Of a stretch of DNA of 64,000 nt, positions 58,235 through 64,000 are shown piece after piece. The stretch covers positions 33,331,483-33,395,482 of the forward strand of contig NC_135781.1 in NCBI RefSeq assembly GCF_028453695.1, read 5' to 3'. Under the pieces are notes generated by a model. It saw nothing but the letters and a program-made list of their open reading frames with translations. It was not told where the DNA came from and did not search any database. Source of the stretch: Augochlora pura. Lineage: Eukaryota; Arthropoda; Insecta; Hymenoptera; Halictidae. The stretch's first letter is position 1, and each line of letters begins with the position of its first letter. The translations under genes were made by a program, and so were the position numbers.

Positions 58235-60524
58235 TTATCAAACATTCTTTACAATTCATCGTACCGATTCGAATAATACAGTTTTCGGCGCTCGACAACA
58301 GCAATCTGCAAAAGAGATATACTCGGGCCGGGCGTTCCATTTGAACGGAGGAGCCCGTTGCCAAATTACGGACGCCGTTCGGCGAGGAATCGAGGGTACA
58401 ATACACGCGGTGCCCGCGTCTCGACGGTGCGCCGGTCCATTACCAGCCCGGAATGATGAAAGGATAGCCTAGGCGAGAGCCAATGTCTCGATGTTCGGTC
58501 GGACGACGCTTGTTCCGCGTCATCTGAAACGTCTTGCCCATATCGATTGGCGCTAGGAGGATCCATAAAACGCGAGAGTGGCTATTACCGGGAGGCCCCA
58601 TTGTGCTTCTTTGGCACGTAAACCAGTCACGAAGTTACCCGCGTCTACATTCCAGCTCGTCGTTACGTTAATCGTCACCGGTGTCGCACTCCTTCGCGCC
58701 GTCTGTTCTTTTCTCGACCTTCCTCCGACGCCGCGTGTCGTTCCATTATGATTGGACGAACGTCTCTATGCATAATAATTGTTCGCGTTCACTGCGAGAT
58801 ACAGAGTAGCTATTGACGATGATTTTTATCACGTTGATTTCGCACGTGGCTCGGACTAGAAATTGATCAATTTTCTCCGTTTAGAGACTCTGAAATATTC
58901 GATTTCAATCGATTCGTTCTGTGATCAATTTTTGACGTGATTAAGTAATCATTTTTTTACTTTACTTTTTATTTTTATTTACTTTGTATAGCTTGATATA
59001 TTTCGATCAGGATTTCATGCAGGATCTAATAAATATTAATGTATCGAAATAAAAATAAATTCTTCTGTTAACAAAGTCTAGAAACGAAAGCGCATTCAAA
59101 TAATAAAAGAAATAAAAATTGTCTGACACTATTAAGGAAGATATTAAGGATAAATAAATGCTAATCAACGCAGCTCTTAATATAGCAAGTTATACACAAA
59201 ATTAATCTTAAAATATCACACGGCACTCTTGTAAAACTATTCCGCCATTTGCTTCAACAATTATTTAAAGATCAATATTACATCTTAGAAAAGCGAGCTA
59301 AAAATTCGACGGTGTTACAAGAAACATTAAACCGCCATCACCAAAATGACAAACGCAATTACATAGTTAGCAGCGTCTCGATGCTTTTCGCTCCTTCGGT
59401 TGACAAAACACACCCGAGACACCGGGCGCCGCGCGGCAGAGATTTCAAGGATCGGTATCGCGGTGTGTCCCCGTGATTCATAGATCGTTCCGTAATCTGT
59501 GGATCCACGGGGCAGCACATCGGGAGGAACGGTCGGTCGGTCGCGCGGCGAGCACGGCCGATTGGCAGACGACAGAATCCGTAAAACGCGAGAGCGGTCG
59601 TTAGAGAGATAAGCTCACGGGCAGAGCTTCCACAGTTAAATGCTCTCTCGCGCGTGGTCACGCCGCGCCGGGCCGGTAATCCTTTTAGGCTGGCAGCCCT
59701 ACCTTCGGTTCTTAAAACATTTTCTGTACAGCACCGGGGGGCTTAACGGCTTACTACTTGAGGGCAATCTGTAAAGTGCCCGCTAGGACCAGCCGAGTCC
59801 GCTCCTCGACCCATTAACAGGCCACTTACCGCCCGCGGCCCCCGAATACAGACTGATCGAAGGGACGACCGGCGAACGATCGCTGCCGCCTCGAGAATCA
59901 GCGTAATGAGCCTGCAGTTCCCTTTTCTTTTTTTTTATCTTTCCCTCCTTCTGCGAATGGGACCTCTACCCCTTCCCCACCCTTCTCCTCTTCCCCCCCC
60001 TCTCCCCCATCTCTTCGTCTCGCGATGTTTTCGAGTCGAAACCGACGCGATCGAAGTCCGATGAACAAACACGGCGACTTTCATCCTTCGCAATCTTCCC
60101 ACGGAAAACTGCATCGGTTGCACTCGATCACAGTATAACGATCCCGAGTCCCTATGCAGTCCACATGCAGTCCCGTCGACTCACTTTCTTCCGAATTCGA
60201 TGGCAATTAGTCCGAGGTGTTTGCACAAGCTTGTTCACACCGTCACGAGTGTTAGCTGCGATTTGTTAGATCCTCAATGTTGCTGCGCGTGACTTGCAAC
60301 CGCTGCTGCATCGCGAAAGCGAAAGGTTACGCTGTGCTCTTCCGTCCTTCTGGCTTCGCGATTCGATCGCGCCAATCCTTGCGTCGAGATTTCTATGCTT
60401 TGAGTATCTTGATCGAGGATACCGCGAGCGTTGTTTGTTGCACACGTTGTGGAATCGTTCGGCTGAAAATGATTTCTCTGAACGATTCGCTATTTTAGGG
60501 TTTGTGTAGATGTGGTTCAAGTAT
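58235..60524. other. Non-coding, GC-rich with AT-rich centre
   Basis: Positions 58250-58800 and 59370-60300 are GC-rich, 58860-59350 AT-rich. CT/CCCT-rich runs occur at 59938-60010. Frames on both strands (59249-59661, 60266-60520) lack domains. GAAATAAAAATAAATTCTTC at about 59047 begins a segment shared with about 63528. Confidence 0.4.
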
Positions 60525-60692
60525 GGTATTTTTATGAAGACAGAATATTATAAAAATAGTATAAAATTAGGTTAACACGTCTGTGTCAAATAATCTACAA
60601 ATTTGAATGGTATTTTTATGAAGACAGAATATTATAAAAATAGTATAAAATTAGGTTAACACGTCTGTGTCAAATAATCTAAAAATTTGAAA
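60525..60692. repeat. 84-bp tandem duplication, near-identical
   Basis: The segments 60525-60608 and 60609-60692, both beginning GGTATTTTTATGAAGACAGA, agree except at about one base (CTACAAAT/CTAAAAAT). The duplication is therefore recent, or is an assembly artefact. Confidence 0.9.
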
Positions 60693-60757
60693 CTGTCGAT
60701 GATAAATAGTATATTGTTGCATTCACAAATTCTTCTCTTTATTCATGTAATTAATTC

Positions 60758-60967
60758 TTTAGTCAGCAATAGATGCAGCGTCTCCATAATAATTAAAATT
60801 ATTCTACTGAAGTTATTCCAACTGGAATTTAGTCAGCAATAAATACAATCTTCCCATAATAATTAAAATAATTCTACTGAAGTTATTCAAACTGGACTTT
60901 AGTTAGCAATAAATACAGTCTTCCTATAATAATTAAAATTATTCTACCGACATTATCCCATCTAGAA
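60758..60967. repeat. 70-bp tandem triplication
   Basis: Three units beginning TTTAGTCAGCAATARATRCA start at 60758, 60828 and 60898, each with CATAATAATTAAAATTATTC and a GAAGTTATTC segment. Divergence is moderate, so this array is older than the adjoining 84-bp duplication. Confidence 0.85.
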
Positions 60968-61686
60968 TTCGACAATAATTATTTTTGGTATAACAGTATC
61001 GTCTTGCCTCGCGAGAAAGAAAATGCGAGTAAATCCGAGTTTCTCTCACGAAAAGCGCGCCTCGACAGAGCCGTCGAAGTCTACGGACGTCGCAGCAACA
61101 TCGGCGATCGTCGAGCGATCGAATCAGCCGATATCAATCTGAAAAATCAAGCCATCGCATCCGGCCATCGATCCGCCGATGCGATACGAAGTAGACTTGT
61201 ATCCCGTAGAACAATAGAACTCGATTTTCGCCGGCAGTGTCGGCCCGACGTCGACGTCGTCGAACCTCTAATTAGGACGTTCTAGCCGACACTTCGATCG
61301 CCGGAAGACAACAGGTTGCGAAAGGACGGGCGACAACACAGGCTTATATCCAACGAGGACAAAACGCTCGTGCATGTCTCTTTCCGCGGGGAACTCGGAC
61401 GCTTGTAATTCCGCTCGCGAGCCGCGCCGCGCGCGCGAAGCGTCCGCCCGGTCGTTTCGGCTCGTTAGAAAACGAACGTGGACGAATTTCATCGGACAAA
61501 GCGTGTGATCACGGTTGGCCGGGGCGGCGGCAACCTTTGCCGGTCCTGCCAAAAGCCGCGAACAAGCACCACCTGGCAGAACTACGTGGAACAAGCCTCT
61601 CCCCCTCCCCCCCGCCTTGCTACAAGCCGCAACAAGCTGTCTCAAAACCCCGGCGAGAGAAATTGGCACGTACCGTCGCGACCTGT

Positions 61687-61687
<1 letters not shown>
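60968..61687. other. Non-coding GC-rich DNA
   Basis: The forward frame 61004-61285 (93 residues, Arg/Ser/Ile-rich) and the reverse frame 61268-61669 have no recognisable domain and no supporting splice signals. Confidence 0.4.

Positions 61688-61734
<47 letters not shown>
61688..61734. repeat. (CT)n microsatellite
   Basis: A perfect CT array of about 47 bp. It explains the Ser/Leu repeats in overlapping frames here. Confidence 0.95.
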
Positions 61735-61735
<1 letters not shown>

Positions 61736-63055
61736 AGGGTTTGCAAACTCCCGAGAAAATAGCCCTGCGCCCCGTCGTTACCCGCAGTCTCCATCGCGCC
61801 AATAGAAACGACGCTTCTTCCTTCGAAACGCTCCGCGCCACTTGGAAATCACCGCTTGAACGATGACTACGTCAAGGATGACTGTGCTACCTGCCGCAGT
61901 GAATCACCTCTGACCGGACAAATAGTCGGTTTTGCTGACCCCGGGGATAGTCATTCCGGCCATCCGTTATATCCCGCGATACCAGAATTCTACGGCGATT
62001 GTCGTCTCGAGCGGTGATTCACCGGGCTTTTTGCTAAACAACGTTTCACGCGGTCATCGTAATTGCTCGACGAAATATTTAGACAATTGCGACTGGTTTG
62101 AATCACCACGAAATTCTGGTGTTCAAGGGTTGCGTTTGAAAGAGAAAATAAAATATATATAACAGCAATGCGTTGCGCTGCTTATGTTAATTAAATTTAG
62201 AGTTCTTGTTAAAATAATAGCAATTATTCAACGAATACTTCTTGCTGCAGTCAACAGCAAAGAGTGACGTCATATCGTCTTTTTATCTATCAGTATATGT
62301 AGTCGACGAATATAAATTCTTGACGATATAAATTATTTTCTTAACGCTGATATTCCAAAAGAATATTCAACAGACTTTTAAACAATTTAAAGTCTGATGG
62401 ATCGCTTCTGCAACCACCGCAAGGCTAACGAAAGAACGTCGCAAAGAGCGCGTTAACCTGGAATCGAAACAGGTCAGAGTGATTCGACTTAAAATTCAGG
62501 GAACGATCACCGCGAGGCAACGTTGCTCCTTCCCCCACAGCTGTGAACGAGATCGCGAGGAGGTTAATCGTTCGAAACGATTCGTCGGCCGATTAGCATC
62601 GTCTAATTGAAGGCCGGTGTTTCGCAATTGAAATCGGTATTATACCGTCGGATACGGCCCGATTCAATGTAAAGTAAGCGGGCGCGCGCGCGTCAAAGGC
62701 CTACACGGATCAAGTTGTTCGCGTGAGTCCCAGTTACACGGCCGCCCATGGGAAATCTCGGCGAGCATCTCACCGACGAAGACGACGACGACGACGGCGA
62801 CGACGACGGCGACGCAACCCCTGAGTCACTTGCAAGGCATAAGGAAACATTCTATAGATACGAGTGACTGGCGCGCACCGAGCTCCGGTAATGGCCGCGA
62901 GAATTTCCAGAAGTCTCATCGGACCCAGCCAGCGCGCCAGCGATGGTATTCTGATCCGGCAGCGAACCCGGTCGATTCAACCTTTTGATTAAATTTTCTT
63001 CAAAGACCACAGGTAATCTTCCGCGGCTATTATCGCGATGATAATCAGCCGGGTG

Positions 63056-63056
<1 letters not shown>
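61735..63056. other. Non-coding; (GAC)n at about 62777-62812
   Basis: Contains an imperfect GAC/GGC trinucleotide run at about 62777-62812 and a short (CG)n run near 62682. Nothing coding is recognised. Confidence 0.45.

Positions 63057-63112
<56 letters not shown>
63057..63112. repeat. (CT)n microsatellite
   Basis: A perfect CT array of about 54 bp followed by GTGTG. Confidence 0.95.
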
Positions 63113-63115
<3 letters not shown>

Positions 63116-64000
63116 AATAGCCTATCAGGCCCTGGTCTCTTGTAATAGGATTTCGGAGGACAGCGGGCTTCTCTCTGCCTACGATGTTGGCCGCAGTTTA
63201 CCATGAATTATTCGGCTTTTTATTACGTCTCCGATCGGCGCCAAACGCGAGAGAGTGAGAGAGTGAAAGAGTGAGAGAAAAGACTCTACGCGGAATGATC
63301 CGATTACTCGCCGGGGAGATTCCTCGAACAGACTTCGTTACGGGCGTCGCTCGATTTTACGGATTTCCGGGGAGCTTTGTTAGATTTGCCGTTTTTACGA
63401 TTCCCCGTTTTAAACGCTTATAAAGATTGTTAATTATTATACGTCAATGTTATAACGAGTCGGACTCGCGACAAAGATCCCACGCACAAGATTTATTAAA
63501 TATGAGTATTGTTAATTTTTTTGGCGTTGAAATAAAAATCAATTCTTCTGTTATCGAAGCTTGGAAACAAAAGCACTTAAAAGACATTAAAAAGAAGAAA
63601 AGCAAAAAGGAAGCAAAAATGTTTCATAGAGGAAATTATTAATTTAATTAAAATTTATTTTTATTACGATATGAATTCGACTATGATTTTTCGAATGCGA
63701 AAGAGTCCTAACGTCATCCCTTAATGATAAACGTGAACTTTTTCGTTTCATTTTAATTAAATAAATTGCTTTAATTATATGTGGAGATTTTAGTGTCTAA
63801 CTGTCGGCGACGAACGTTTTAAAGAAGAAAGAGTGATTGTCAACGCAGTTCTAAAAGACGTCGCAGTGCAAAGTGTTTCTAGATTATTTCTACGTTCTTT
63901 GGTCTTCGCCTCTTTTGCGTACAGTGTGCGCTCGGATGACGTCGTTGAAGAACGCGAAACAATTATTTTCGGAAAATAAAAGAGTCGAGACGGCGATGAG
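63113..64000. other. Non-coding, nothing definite
   Basis: A GAGAGTGA-rich patch lies at 63249-63280. The lysine-rich frame 63427-63642 has no domain and partly overlaps a segment shared with 59.05 kb. Confidence 0.4.

Overview
The window reads as assembled nuclear DNA of an insect, most likely a hymenopteran (bee, ant or wasp). This is inferred from the alternation of very AT-rich stretches with GC-rich stretches full of CpG and (CG)n runs, the many long (CT)n/(GA)n microsatellites, six assembly gaps of exactly 100 N, and small DNA transposons of the piggyBac and Tc1/mariner types. I see no gene that can be named. No open frame shows a recognisable housekeeping or enzyme domain. The long frames are by-products of simple repeats or of GC-rich non-coding DNA. 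The window is best read as intergenic or intronic sequence, possibly around the promoter and first intron of a gene near 50.3 kb.

Layout. 1-9 kb: AT-rich DNA with GC-rich islands near 1.7-2.1, 3.8-4.2 and 5.6-6.1 kb, minisatellites, and the first copies of a TTAA-flanked repeat. 9-15 kb: a GC-rich block (9.1-10.9 kb), two tandem 80-bp mariner-type hairpins (11.0-11.2 kb), a 36-bp-arm snapback (12.2 kb) and an internal fragment of the TTAA repeat (13.8-14.0 kb). 15-24 kb: a 27-bp minisatellite in open frame, G-runs, a long polypyrimidine zone (20.3-20.8 kb) and a lone Tc1-like terminus (21.5 kb). 24-34 kb: (CT)n tracts, several minisatellites, a purine-rich domain (30.06-30.87 kb), and two weak short-ORF candidates (28.49 and 32.11 kb). 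34-48 kb: three gaps and the densest cluster of piggyBac-like MITEs, then a Tc1-type MITE (46.5 kb) and a long foldback element (47.8 kb). 48-64 kb: a candidate TATA/initiator promoter with an ATG-free first exon ending in a perfect splice donor (50.33-50.53 kb), a mariner deletion derivative with a scrap of transposase (51.6-51.9 kb), more minisatellites and short tandem duplications.

The main connected story is a family of short non-autonomous elements bounded by TTAA and starting CCCTTTGCACTCGA. At least nine intact or partial copies in both orientations share interior sequence as well as ends. TTAA target duplication and CCC...GGG termini are the hallmark of the piggyBac superfamily. The second theme is an unusual number of unrelated local tandem repeats with periods of 20-33 bp. 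All calls come from reading the sequence; no alignment, database search or folding program was run.
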